Below are positions 16,348 through 24,516 of a stretch of DNA of 28,893 bases, in pieces (the stretch's first letter is position 1; each line of letters begins with the position of its first letter). The stretch comes from Brevinema_A sp051649605. GTDB lineage: Bacteria; Spirochaetota; Brevinematia; Brevinematales; Brevinemataceae. The stretch covers positions 1-28,893 of the forward strand of contig JBOFHK010000013.1 of the NCBI GenBank assembly GCA_051649605.1, read 5' to 3'. The notes under the pieces are model-generated. The model was not told the origin of the DNA. It ran no database searches and was given only the letters and a program-made list of their open reading frames with translations. The translations under genes were made by a program, and so were the position numbers.

Positions 16348-16386
16348 TTGACACAAACATCAATTAGAGTTATAATTTTGATGTAA
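16348..16386 (+). promoter_or_regulatory. Exact-consensus promoter with an ACATCAA/TTGATGT operator
   Basis: TTGACA (16348-16353) and TATAAT (16371-16376) are 17 bp apart. ACATCAA (16357-16363) in the spacer and TTGATGT (16378-16384) at the predicted start form a 28-bp dyad. A third ACATCAA is at 16452-16458. The divergent repressor (15577-16299) is the obvious candidate to bind. A minus-strand promoter (TTGTTT, 16 bp, TATAAC) overlaps, so the same sites could control the repressor gene. Confidence 0.65.
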
Positions 16387-16556
16387 TATAAAACAAGTCG
16401 TAAAATAGAATATGTAAAAACTACGATTTTAAATGAAAATAGTATTATTTTACATCAAAATCGTAGTATGGATGAGAAATTTAAAGACCTCTATTTTTAG
16501 CGATTCGAAAGGACATTTTAGTGTCTTCGCAGGACGATGTTCTTCGAATCGTTTTT
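16383..16556 (+). ncRNA. Candidate structured small RNA divergent from the repressor
   Basis: The consensus promoter at 16348-16376 predicts a start near 16383, and a terminator-like hairpin ends at 16551 with TTTTT at 16552-16556, giving a transcript of about 175 nt. Inside, ACTACGATTTT (16420-16430) and AAAATCGTAGT (16457-16467) form an 11-bp stem. The final stem CGATTCGAA (16501-16509) / TTCGAATCG (16543-16551) extends inward past one bulge. A 43-codon frame at 16433-16564 has no ribosome binding site and overlaps the terminator, so I favour a non-coding RNA. The region from 16565 to 16770 shows no further gene. Confidence 0.45.
16501..16556 (+). terminator. Terminator-like hairpin of the candidate small RNA
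   Basis: A perfect 9-bp outer stem CGATTCGAA/TTCGAATCG continues inward (GGACA with TGTTC, allowing G-U and one bulge) and is followed by five T. The loop is long (about 20 nt), with a possible small inner stem. Confidence 0.55.
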
Positions 16557-16770
16557 ATAATTAATAACAAATAATTATATCATAAATTATACATTAATTC
16601 AACCATTATTCTATTAAGTCATAGAATTTATCATACTTGGTAGAATATTGTATTTTCTTTATGGTAAAACAGTAAAACCATTTTGGTAGAAATAGTTTAA
16701 GTATCAAACACACGTCATGAAAATGACCTGTATTTTAGTAAGTGTAATATTTAAAATAAGAGGTACGAAT

Positions 16771-17635
16771 ATGAAAAATATTGTAATATCGTTCTTACTG
16801 TTTGTTATGCTAATGGCATGTAGCGCTGTGCCAAAAGAAGATAAAATCCCCCCATTAGGAGATTTAGAAAAAAAATTTATTATTTATCTTGAAGGTAAAG
16901 AGCTACTAGATAGTTCTGGTAGAAAACTTAAAGCTGAAACACGCTTTGATTTACCTTGTATCTCCTGGAAGACTCCATACGATGTCAACTGGTAGTTATA
17001 AAGGAAGAATATTGAGCGTATTATACTCATTTCCAACGGAGCGAGGACTAGCAATATATTCAGATGATAATGGAAAAACATGGAAAAGAGGGGGTATTAT
17101 GCATGATCTTGTTCCTGGTGCTAGTAGAGCAAGTGAAACACAGATTGCTGAAGCTCCTGATGGGACAGTATTAGCATTTGCTAGAGGAGGCTCTGATCAA
17201 GGATTTCAAATGTACGAAAGTACTGATGGAGGGAATATATGGAATACTGATCCCTGGGGGACAGGATTATTTGATGGGGCGTCAAATGGTCTCATGATCT
17301 CTATTATCAATTTAAGAAAAACAATTGCCCCTAATGGGAATCCTATTGTCGCTATTTCCCATACTGGAGTCAGAAACAGAAATGATGGTACGGTAACTAT
17401 TGCTGAGTTAGGAAAAAATGTTCAAGGAAAATGGCGTTTAGTCTATAAATCCGAAGAAGGAAGTTCTGTAGCAGGTTTTCAAACCAAAGTTGGGAAAGAT
17501 GATGCTGATGCAGTAGGTAAAAGATTTGGATATAGTGTCCTTACTGAATTACCAAATGGGAATTTAGGGTTACTAAATGATGGATTTGATAGCTTCGTTC
17601 TTGAATACTACGAGATCGGGCTTAATAGAAGATAA
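16771..17635 (+). pseudogene. Exo-alpha-sialidase lipoprotein gene with internal deletion and frameshift
   Basis: The first part (16771-16995) starts after AAGAGG and encodes a lipoprotein signal with lipobox LMAC, then GKELLDSSGRKLKAETRF before a stop. A second frame (open from about 16946, only a TTG start) carries the back half of a sialidase beta-propeller: Asp-boxes SDDNGKTWKRGG and STDGGNIWNTD, and YSVLTELPNGNLGLL near the nucleophile-Tyr region. The RIP motif and early blades, some 200 residues in a normal sialidase, are missing. The expected GLLYE reads GLLND. The gene product once removed sialic acid from host glycans at the cell surface; what remains should be inactive. A strong terminator follows. 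Confidence 0.75.
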
Positions 17636-17645
17636 ATTTTAACAG

Positions 17646-17685
17646 AAAACTAGCCCTAATATGAAAAATATTAGGGCTAGTTTTT
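17646..17685 (+). terminator. Strong hairpin directly abutting the gutM ribosome binding site
   Basis: AAAACTAGCCCTAATAT (17646-17662) and its reverse complement (17668-17684) form a 17-bp stem with a GAAAA loop and T-tract. AGGAG of gutM begins two bases after the tract. It either ends the sialidase transcript or acts as an attenuator in the gutM leader. Confidence 0.8.
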
Positions 17686-17695
17686 AGGAGTAACC

Positions 17696-18082
17696 ATGTC
17701 GTCAACAATGATTTTATCAATTGTTTTAAGTCTATTAATTATGAATATTGTTATAGGATTTATTCATATTCGTATTTTTGTTCATGAGTTTCAAGAATAC
17801 CGTAGTAAGGGTAAAGTCCTCATTGGACAACAAAAAAATATTCTAAAAGGTTTGGCAACAGTGATTATTCTACTTAATGAAGATAGCGAAATTATAAAAA
17901 TAAAATATTCTATAGGATTTTCACTATTTCCAGAATTTCGGGAATGGGGATTTCTTAATAATCGGAAACTTGCTGATGTTCCGTTTTTAATGACAGAAAT
18001 TATTTACCACAATAAAAAACTTGGGGGAGCTATAAAAAATGCCCTGAGTAAGTGGTATTTGTTTAAACAAGTACCGTTATAA
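17696..18082 (+). CDS. gutM: Glucitol operon activator GutM
   Basis: A 128-residue protein. A hydrophobic N-terminus (about 5-27) is followed by the GutM core: FHEF..YRSKGKVLIGQQKN-like segment, ATVIILLNEDSEIIKIKYSIGFSLFPEF and the closing ADVPF...GGAIKNALSKW. It aligns by eye with E. coli GutM/SrlM, a small positive regulator of the sorbitol operon. Here it sits upstream of srlA rather than after srlD, and no DeoR-type SrlR is in the window. AGGAG at five bases fixes the start. The strong hairpin just upstream leaves no room for a promoter between it and the gene, so readthrough or a promoter inside the sialidase relic is needed. Confidence 0.8.
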   Translation: MSSTMILSIVLSLLIMNIVIGFIHIRIFVHEFQEYRSKGKVLIGQQKNILKGLATVIILLNEDSEIIKIKYSIGFSLFPEFREWGFLNNRKLADVPFLMTEIIYHNKKLGGAIKNALSKWYLFKQVPL

Positions 18083-18310
18083 CTAATGTCGTATGCTCCA
18101 TAGATAAAACATAGAATCAATAAATAAAATATATTAAACGATGTTCTTAATTTAAAAATCTATATTTACCAAATATTAATATTAAGTATAGTTATTTATA
18201 CAATATCATACAATATTTAATAGTATATATTTGTCAATGAGAATCAATTGGTGAAGGTTTATAATCAATAAGCTTACTCTAAAATTAAAAATTATATGTT
18301 ATAGGAGAAT

Positions 18311-18871
18311 ATGATGGAAGAGATTGTAAATTTTGCGAGTAGTTTTAATGCCTTATTCCAAGAAGGGGGTAAAATATTTGCCTCATGGATGACAGGTATT
18401 TTAGCACCACTTATGGCATTGATGATTACACTGAACACGATTATTAAACTTATTGGTATTGAAAAGATCAATAAAATGTTTGGGATTTTAGGAAAAAATC
18501 CTATTAGTCGATATTTTTTTATGCCCGTTATTGGAACTTTCTTTTTTACCAATCCTATGACGCTTAGTCTTGGAAAATTTCTACCAGAAAAATATAAACC
18601 TAGCTATTATGCAGCTGCTTCTTTTTCTTGCCATAGTATGAATGGTTTATTTCCTCATATTAATCCTGGTGAGCTTTTTGTATTTTTAGGAATTGCGGAA
18701 GGGATTAGAATGTCTCTAGGAACTACTGCTGTTGCTGAACTAGCATTGTGGTATTTTTTTGTTGGAATGGTTTCTAATTTTTTTCGTGGTTGGATCAACG
18801 ATTTTACTACAAGCTACTATGAGAAAAAAATGGGTATTACTCTCTCTACTGCAACAAATACACAGGGGTAA
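18311..18871 (+). CDS. srlA: PTS glucitol/sorbitol EIIC2 component
   Basis: A 186-residue, strongly hydrophobic protein matching the SrlA/GutA family from end to end: FQEGGKIFASWMTGILAPL, NPISRYFFMPVIGTFFFTNPMTLSLGKFLPEKYKPSYY and SFSCHSMNGLFPHINPGELF. It forms part of the sorbitol channel with SrlE. Two adjacent ATGs (18311, 18314) follow AGGAG; either may be used. First gene of the tight srlAEBD operon (3-bp gap to srlE). A -10-like TATAAT at 18260-18265 is upstream without a clear -35, as expected for a promoter needing activation. Confidence 0.92.
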   Translation: MMEEIVNFASSFNALFQEGGKIFASWMTGILAPLMALMITLNTIIKLIGIEKINKMFGILGKNPISRYFFMPVIGTFFFTNPMTLSLGKFLPEKYKPSYYAAASFSCHSMNGLFPHINPGELFVFLGIAEGIRMSLGTTAVAELALWYFFVGMVSNFFRGWINDFTTSYYEKKMGITLSTATNTQG

Positions 18872-18874
18872 ATT

Positions 18875-19819
18875 ATGAAAATAGTAAAAGTAATAGCAGG
18901 AAAAGGAGGAGGAGGAGGTCCATTAATTATATCACCAACCTTAGAAAAAAACAAGATTGTCTATGTTTCTGGTGGATATGTACCTGATGTAGCCCTTCGA
19001 TTGGCAGAAATGACAGGAGCTGAACTGGTTGACGGTTTTAAAAATACGATACCTGATTCTGAAATCTGTGCTTTTGTTATCGATTGTGGTGGTACTTTAC
19101 GTTGTGAAATCTACCCGAAGAAAAAAATTCCTACAATTAATATTGTCTCTGCATGGAAATCTAGCTTAAATGGTGCTTATTACGCATCTGCAGTAACGAT
19201 TGATAACCTTTCCTTTGCTGATACTTGTGAATATGCACCTGAAAAAATAGAAATTTTTGATATTACGAAAAAAATCTCTGATCAGAGGATTGCTGGTCGT
19301 AGTGCTGGAGTTGGACAAAAAATAGGGATGATTATTGGAGTAATCCTTCAAACAGGTCGTGAAGTAGTACAAAAAGCGATTGATACTTGGATTCCTTTTA
19401 TGCTCATGACAGCAACATTAATTGGGATTATCTTAAAATCGGGGATTGGTGATGTTGTTGCTAATTCTTTAACAATATTTGCTGGAAATATCGGAGGCTT
19501 ATTAGTATTGTCTCTCATTACTTCTCTTCCTTTTGTATCACCATTTTTAGGGCCTGGAGCAGTTATTGCCCAAACTATTGGTGTTCTTATTGGTAGTTTA
19601 ATCGGAGATGGATCAATCCCTCCTCAATTGGCACTTCCAGCCTTATTTGCAATTAACTCGCAAGCATCAGCTGATTTTATTCCTACAGGACTTGGACTTG
19701 CTGAATCTCACACAGATACGGTAACAGTAGGTGTTCCTGCAGTATTATTGGGACGTTTTTTAACAGGTATGCCTACTGTGCTTCTTGCCTATGCAGCATC
19801 TTTTTTCTTGACTTATTAA
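18875..19819 (+). CDS. srlE: PTS glucitol/sorbitol EIIBC1 component
   Basis: A 314-residue protein. The EIIB part (about 1-115) has the Gly-rich start KGGGGGPLIISPT and the phosphorylation site region DCGGTLRCEIYPKKKIPT (Cys71 and Cys77). A linker is followed by the membrane part (about 165-314) with GNIGGLLVLSLITSLPFVSPFLGPGAVIAQT. It receives phosphate from SrlB and transfers it to sorbitol during uptake. The length is normal. It sits between srlA and srlB with gaps of 3 and 1 bp. Confidence 0.92.
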   Translation: MKIVKVIAGKGGGGGPLIISPTLEKNKIVYVSGGYVPDVALRLAEMTGAELVDGFKNTIPDSEICAFVIDCGGTLRCEIYPKKKIPTINIVSAWKSSLNGAYYASAVTIDNLSFADTCEYAPEKIEIFDITKKISDQRIAGRSAGVGQKIGMIIGVILQTGREVVQKAIDTWIPFMLMTATLIGIILKSGIGDVVANSLTIFAGNIGGLLVLSLITSLPFVSPFLGPGAVIAQTIGVLIGSLIGDGSIPPQLALPALFAINSQASADFIPTGLGLAESHTDTVTVGVPAVLLGRFLTGMPTVLLAYAASFFLTY

Positions 19820-19820
19820 G

Positions 19821-20174
19821 ATGATATATTATACCGCTTGTATTTCGGAGATCGGGAAAGAAGCTCTTACAGAAGAAAACCTAATTGTACTCTTTCGAGA
19901 TAATGCACCCTCAGATTTACGTCCCTATTGTGTTCTACATAATGGTCTTGAAGTTATACAAACGATTCAGAAAGGTCAAACGTTAATAATAGGGGATGAA
20001 GTTTTTATAATTTATGCTGTTGGAGATTTAGTGAACAAAAATCTTCATGAATTAGGGCATATCACGATTTATTTCAATAGTCATACGATGGTTGATAATC
20101 CAGGGGATCTCTGTGTTAATGGAAATAAACCTCTTGTTATTCAAGTAGGTGATATAATACAAATAAAGGAGTAA
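19821..20174 (+). CDS. srlB: PTS glucitol/sorbitol EIIA component
   Basis: A 117-residue cytoplasmic phosphocarrier matching SrlB/GutB. His40 in RPYCVLH aligns with the family's phospho-histidine position, and LGHITIYF and GDLVNKNLHELG are conserved. It passes phosphate from HPr to the EIIB domain of SrlE. The start is one base after the srlE stop, so translation is coupled. Confidence 0.9.
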   Translation: MIYYTACISEIGKEALTEENLIVLFRDNAPSDLRPYCVLHNGLEVIQTIQKGQTLIIGDEVFIIYAVGDLVNKNLHELGHITIYFNSHTMVDNPGDLCVNGNKPLVIQVGDIIQIKE

Positions 20175-20177
20175 GAA

Positions 20178-20972
20178 ATGATAATTACAGGTGAAGGTAA
20201 AGTTGCTGTTGTTATTGGGGGAGGGCAGACACTCGGAGCATTTCTTTGTAAAGGTCTTGCAGAGAATGGGTTTGATGTTGCTTGCCTCGATATTAATAAA
20301 CGAAATGCTCAAAAGGTTGCCGAAGATATTAAAAAAAGTTTTCCAAAAATCACAGTAATAGGTCTTGAAGTTGATGCAACAAATGAAGTAAGTGTAGAAA
20401 AAGCATTTGAAATAATTAAAAAAGATCTTGGAGTTCCCTACCTTATGATTTATAGTGCAGGGATAGCTTCAGCTAATAAAATTACCGATTTTATATTTTC
20501 TGATTGGGAAAAATCCTTAGCGGTCAATTTAACAGGGTATTTTTTAAGTTCAAAATATGTAGCACGACATATGATTGCACATAATATACAAGGATCGATT
20601 ATTCAAATTAATTCTAAATCGGGAAAAGTTGGCTCAAAGCATAATGCTGGCTATTCCGCTGCGAAATTTGGCGGATGGGGGCTTACCCAAACTTTGGCTT
20701 TGGATTTAGCTGAACATGGTATCAGAGTACATTCTCTAATGCTTGGTAATTTACTTAGTTCACCACTATTCCATAGTCTTAAACCTCAATATGCTAAAAA
20801 ATTAGGGATTCTCGAAAGTGAAGTAGAACAGGTATATATTGATAAAGTACCGATGAAACGAGGGTGTGAGTACTCTGATGTTTTATCTATGATTTTATTT
20901 TATTCTTCAGAGTTTGCAAGCTATGAAACAGGGCAAGCACTTAATATTACGGGTGGTCAGGTAATGCATTAA
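20178..20972 (+). CDS. srlD: Sorbitol-6-phosphate 2-dehydrogenase
   Basis: A 264-residue short-chain dehydrogenase closely resembling E. coli SrlD, sharing GGGQTLGAFL, QINSKSGKVGSKHN, GYSAAKFGG and VHSLMLGNLL. The NAD-binding Gly motif is near residues 14-20; the catalytic set is Ser146, Tyr159 and Lys163. It oxidises sorbitol 6-phosphate to fructose 6-phosphate with NAD, linking the PTS to glycolysis. AAGGAG precedes the ATG. Last gene of the operon. No clear terminator is seen before the convergent EIIB gene ends at 21026. Confidence 0.92.
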   Translation: MIITGEGKVAVVIGGGQTLGAFLCKGLAENGFDVACLDINKRNAQKVAEDIKKSFPKITVIGLEVDATNEVSVEKAFEIIKKDLGVPYLMIYSAGIASANKITDFIFSDWEKSLAVNLTGYFLSSKYVARHMIAHNIQGSIIQINSKSGKVGSKHNAGYSAAKFGGWGLTQTLALDLAEHGIRVHSLMLGNLLSSPLFHSLKPQYAKKLGILESEVEQVYIDKVPMKRGCEYSDVLSMILFYSSEFASYETGQALNITGGQVMH

Positions 20973-21025
20973 TAAGATTGGTAGATACTGATAGCGGTAA
21001 ATATCCCCTATAAATGATAATAAAC

Positions 21026-21298
21026 TTAGCTCAACCAGTCTATCAATAATTTACGTACTCCTTCTTTATCGGCATAATTATTAATAATAGCTATTGGGCT
21101 ATGTGTCTTAGTTTTTAAAATATCTGCAAATTCTTTAGCTGTTATAATTAAATCTGTTTTTATGGAGCTTACCGATGTTTCATCGGTAAGCTCTACTTTT
21201 ATGGAATTGATTCCTAATTCTTTAAGGATGTTTTCTACAGATATTCTGAGAATAAGGGAGTTCCCCATCCCTACCCCACATACGGTAAGAATATGCAT
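21026..21298 (-). CDS. PTS EIIB component, ascorbate (UlaB/SgaB) type
   Basis: A 90-residue EIIB of the lactose/ascorbate fold: the P-loop-like phospho-site CGVGMGNS (Cys7) at the N-terminus, then VELTDET and DLIITAKEF typical of the UlaB family. AGGAG (plus 21308-21312) precedes the ATG at good distance. It reads in the same frame as the EIIA relic upstream, with no stop between, so it could once have been part of an EIIA-EIIB fusion. No EIIC gene is nearby, so it may be non-functional. The codons of VELTDETSVSSI contain a perfect 13-bp inverted repeat (21165-21193). Confidence 0.75.
   Translation of the reverse strand: MHILTVCGVGMGNSLILRISVENILKELGINSIKVELTDETSVSSIKTDLIITAKEFADILKTKTHSPIAIINNYADKEGVRKLLIDWLS
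21165..21193. repeat. Perfect 13-bp inverted repeat inside the EIIB gene
   Basis: GAGCTTACCGATG (21165-21177) and its exact reverse complement (21181-21193) flank TTT. On the coding strand it would form a stable hairpin in the mRNA. No T-tract follows on either strand. Confidence 0.8.
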
Positions 21299-21480
21299 AG
21301 CTCTATCTCCTAGAGGATTCTTTTTTGGAGCTAATTTTTTCTCTATATATTGATTAGAATACTCTCCCCAATTCTTTAAAATTGTTTTAGCTTCAGTAGT
21401 ACTTTGTACTGATTGTAGGCTTTCTAAACCTTTTTGATGTTCTGAAAAATATTATTTGCGAGCCAAGAAAATAGGGTCAT
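21299..21480 (-). pseudogene. PTS EIIA (UlaC-type) relic with large internal deletion
   Basis: A start ATG at 21480 with AGGAG upstream begins MTLFSWLANN, like the first residues of mannitol/ascorbate EIIA proteins. After about 14 codons the frame must shift to continue EHQKGLESLQSVQSTTEAKTIL, which resembles the C-terminal helix of the same family and runs in frame into the EIIB. About 90 residues with the phospho-histidine are missing. The match of both ends is by eye and weak, but order and neighbour support it. The stretch 21481-21642 upstream shows nothing else. Confidence 0.5.
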
Positions 21481-21642
21481 TAATTACTCCTCAAAAAGTT
21501 CTTTATAATATTTTTATTATTAATGATGACATAATCAAATAATAAATAAAGGATAAAAAATTTATTAAATATATATACCAAATTACCATATCACCTGTAT
21601 TGTTGTTTTAAGAGTAGTAGGTCTGTTTGGGATACAAGTGTC

Positions 21643-23109
21643 CTAAGATTTTCTATTTTTAAAATATCGATAGAATGAACTAAAAACAGTAAGTATTGTT
21701 AATACTAAAAACAAGAGAGTGATGGGACGAGTGTAGAGCCACGTCCAAGAATTATCATAAAGTAATAAAGAACGTCTAAGGTTTATCTCCGCCATAGGCC
21801 CTAATATTACCGCCAATACAACAGGTGAAATAGGGATATTGTACAAATACAGCACATATCCCAGTAAACCAAATCCTATAGCTACAATAATATCAAAAAA
21901 ATTATTATTAATCGCATAAGCTCCGATAACAGATAATATTGTAATAGTAGGTACGATATAATAATTAGGGATTTTTGAGATAAGAGGAAAATACTTAGTA
22001 CCTATCAGCCCCACAAGTAGAATAAAAATATTTGTAAGAAAAATAATGGAAAAAATAGAATATACTAAATATAGATTGTTTTGAAAAAGTAATGGACCAG
22101 GAGATACTCCTTGAATAGTTAAAGCTCCGAGTAATACCGCAGCAACAGCATCACCAGGAATCCCAAGACTAAGTAGAGGAACTAACGCCCCTGCTGTTAC
22201 AGCATTATTTCCAGATTCTGGAGCTGCTATTCCTTTGATATTACCTGTACCAAATGTGTTGGTTTTATCGAGTCTTTTCGCTTCGTTATAGCACAAAAAA
22301 GCTGCAATATCCGCGCCTGCACCAGGAATAGATCCAATAAACGTCCCTATAACCCCTGATTTACATATAGTGGGGAAAACAGAGAAAAAATCTTTTCTAT
22401 TTAAACGATAATACTCTAAATCTCCTGTTTGTTGTTTTTTGGGTTTGAAAGGTAAAAAATCTTTAAAGGCACTTGATAAAGCAAACAAACCAATTAAAAC
22501 AGGAATAGTAGAAAATCCATTTAATAACTGGTAATGACCAAAAGTAAAACGTGGTGTAGAGTTAAAAGGATCAAGTCCAACAGTCGCCAGTAATAAGCCT
22601 ATTAAACCAGCAAGGACTCCTTTAAGCATATTTTTTTCGGAAACGCTAATAATAATCCCTAATCCAAAAATCATTAAAGCAAAATATTCTGTTGGACTAA
22701 ATCTCAATGCAAAGCTGGCAAGAAAAGGGGCAGCAAAGATTAAAATCAACGTTCCGATAATCCCTCCAATAACAGAAGATATTGTTGCGATGGTCAGTGC
22801 TTTAGAGGCTTGACCTTTTTTGGTCAGAGGGTACCCATCGTAAAGGGTTGCTGCAGAAGCAGGAGTGCCTGGAATATTAAGAAGTATTGCAGAGATTGAT
22901 CCCCCATAAATAGCTCCAGCATATACCCCAAGAAGTAAAGATAAACCTAATTCTAAAGACATACTAAAAGTGAGTGGTAAAATTAATGCAACACCCATGG
23001 TAGCTGTCAATCCAGGTAAAGCTCCAATGATCGTACCAATAAACACACCAAGACCAGTTAGAAGATAAATAGAATGATTGGTAACGATAGCAATAAGCTG
23101 TTCTACCAT
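21643..23109 (-). CDS. tctA: Tripartite tricarboxylate transporter, large membrane subunit TctA
   Basis: A 488-residue permease with the family signatures GALPGLTATMGVALILPLTF, IPGTPASAATLYDGYPLTKKGQASKAL and PESGNNAVTAGALVPLLSLGIPGD, spread over about 11-12 membrane segments. It is the transport subunit of a TTT system driven by an ion gradient, taking a carboxylate delivered by TctC. The start overlaps the end of tctB by 7 bp. The length is normal. The substrate is not evident; citrate and other small organic acids are known for the family. Confidence 0.92.
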   Translation of the reverse strand: MVEQLIAIVTNHSIYLLTGLGVFIGTIIGALPGLTATMGVALILPLTFSMSLELGLSLLLGVYAGAIYGGSISAILLNIPGTPASAATLYDGYPLTKKGQASKALTIATISSVIGGIIGTLILIFAAPFLASFALRFSPTEYFALMIFGLGIIISVSEKNMLKGVLAGLIGLLLATVGLDPFNSTPRFTFGHYQLLNGFSTIPVLIGLFALSSAFKDFLPFKPKKQQTGDLEYYRLNRKDFFSVFPTICKSGVIGTFIGSIPGAGADIAAFLCYNEAKRLDKTNTFGTGNIKGIAAPESGNNAVTAGALVPLLSLGIPGDAVAAVLLGALTIQGVSPGPLLFQNNLYLVYSIFSIIFLTNIFILLVGLIGTKYFPLISKIPNYYIVPTITILSVIGAYAINNNFFDIIVAIGFGLLGYVLYLYNIPISPVVLAVILGPMAEINLRRSLLLYDNSWTWLYTRPITLLFLVLTILTVFSSFYRYFKNRKS

Positions 23110-23516
23110 AATATACCCCCTAGAATAGGGACATTAAATACAAATTTAAAAATTATATAGATAACAGAAGTAATACTAAGGGTGAAGATCACAATTATTT
23201 TTTTATTTTTTTCCCCTAAATAAGAAAGAGAAACACCTAAAAATAGTACGGTTGCAATAAGAAAGCCCCCTAGATAAAGCCCCCCTATATACAATAGAAT
23301 AGTAAAAATCCCAATCCAGTTTACGGGTTTAATTGGTTGATTGTTTTCTCGATGAAAACCCAATAAAATAGTGAAAGCAAGAAAAATTAAGGAGAGAATT
23401 CTAGGGTAGAAAAAACTATCCCGATTAATTATTAAGGAGCTGGTAGCAATTATATAAAAGAATAAACCTATTCCAAGAAAAAAGAACATAGGAAAATAAG
23501 ATTTAATGAATTTCAT
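23103..23516 (-). CDS. tctB: Tripartite tricarboxylate transporter, small membrane subunit TctB
   Basis: A 137-residue protein with four hydrophobic segments and little sequence conservation, as usual for TctB: INRDSFFYPRILSLIFLAFTILLGF near the front and paired helices at the back. Position between tctC and tctA makes the call secure. No good ribosome binding site precedes ATG 23516 (TTTTTGGATATATATT), so translation may depend on coupling to tctC 32 bp upstream. Confidence 0.85.
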   Translation of the reverse strand: MKFIKSYFPMFFFLGIGLFFYIIATSSLIINRDSFFYPRILSLIFLAFTILLGFHRENNQPIKPVNWIGIFTILLYIGGLYLGGFLIATVLFLGVSLSYLGEKNKKIIVIFTLSITSVIYIIFKFVFNVPILGGILW

Positions 23517-23548
23517 AATATATATCCAAAAAGAGAAAATAACAACTA

Positions 23549-24487
23549 TTATTCTGCTCTATTAATGAAATCAATAACAGATTCAAAACTTTGTTCATCA
23601 GCAAGTAAAAACTCTGCCAATTGGCTAGGATCTTTGTAGTGGATGCCATAACCTCGTTCTGTCATAAATTGAACAAATTGAGAATTTGTAATAGCACTTG
23701 CAACAGCACTGGATAATAGATCGATAATTTCCTGAGGTGTTTCAAGAGGGACAGCAAGACCTCTCCATGTGCCTGTAGATACATTAACACCAAGTTCTTT
23801 TAAAGTAGGTACATCGGATAAAATATTAATCCTTGTATCATTCATAACTGCTAAGGCTTTGAGTTGCCCATTTTGTATTTGGGATAGAGCTTCTCCAGGA
23901 CCAACCATCGTAACCTCAGTATGCCCACCTAATACAGCAGGGATAGCTTCACCTGCTCCATTAAAAGGAATTTGTTTGAGTTTTAATCCTGTTGCTAATT
24001 CAAAAGCTCCTACATAATAATTTGGTTTTGCAGTACTTGCAAAGGTGATTTGATTGGGTTTATTTTTAATAGCGATAGCTAATTCTTGATATGTTTGGTA
24101 AGGCGAATCTCCTTTTACAAGAATAACCGTAGGGTCGAGATTTACTAATCCTACTAGTTCAAAATCATTCTTATTTATTGGTGCAAGTCCCAATAAAGGC
24201 AAGGTAATTAATTCTCTTGTAATCATCGTGATGGTATACCCATCATTTTTTACTTTTGAACCTGTAGTCATTCCTACAGCACCAGATCCACCAGCTCGAT
24301 TTTCGATAACAATATTTTGACCTAAGATTGATTCCATTGTTTTTGCTAAAATACGAGCTATACTGTCTGTACCTCCGCCCGATGCGAAAGGTACAATAAG
24401 AGTAATATTTTTTGATGGATATGTGGTCTCTTGGGTGCAGGCACTAAAACCCATAAATAATGCTAATAATATAAATTTCCATTTCAT
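23549..24487 (-). CDS. tctC: TctC/Bug-family substrate-binding lipoprotein
   Basis: A 312-residue solute-binding protein. After a signal with a lipobox (FSAC, Cys17) the mature part has Bug-family motifs: LIVPFASGGGTDSIARILAKTM, NIVIENRAGGSGAVG, and the PNQITFAST and GGHTEV segments. It should capture a carboxylate in the periplasm and deliver it to TctAB. Bug proteins often have a plain cleavable signal; lipidation here would tether it to a membrane. First gene of the operon with promoter at 24517-24544. The start has GGAG seven bases upstream. Confidence 0.9.
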   Translation of the reverse strand: MKWKFILLALFMGFSACTQETTYPSKNITLIVPFASGGGTDSIARILAKTMESILGQNIVIENRAGGSGAVGMTTGSKVKNDGYTITMITRELITLPLLGLAPINKNDFELVGLVNLDPTVILVKGDSPYQTYQELAIAIKNKPNQITFASTAKPNYYVGAFELATGLKLKQIPFNGAGEAIPAVLGGHTEVTMVGPGEALSQIQNGQLKALAVMNDTRINILSDVPTLKELGVNVSTGTWRGLAVPLETPQEIIDLLSSAVASAITNSQFVQFMTERGYGIHYKDPSQLAEFLLADEQSFESVIDFINRAE

Positions 24488-24516
24488 TGATAGACTCCAA
24501 TTATATTATATACTTC

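Noticed and set aside
16501..16551. tRNA-like sequence with TTCGAATC
   Set aside because: No acceptor, D or anticodon arms can be formed; the sequence is a long hairpin.
16433..16564. 43-codon frame in the candidate small RNA
   Set aside because: No ribosome binding site, and the frame runs through a terminator-like hairpin; treated as non-coding.
16946..17635. Independent 229-codon gene starting with TTG
   Set aside because: It lacks the front of the sialidase propeller and a ribosome binding site; better explained as the back half of a broken gene.
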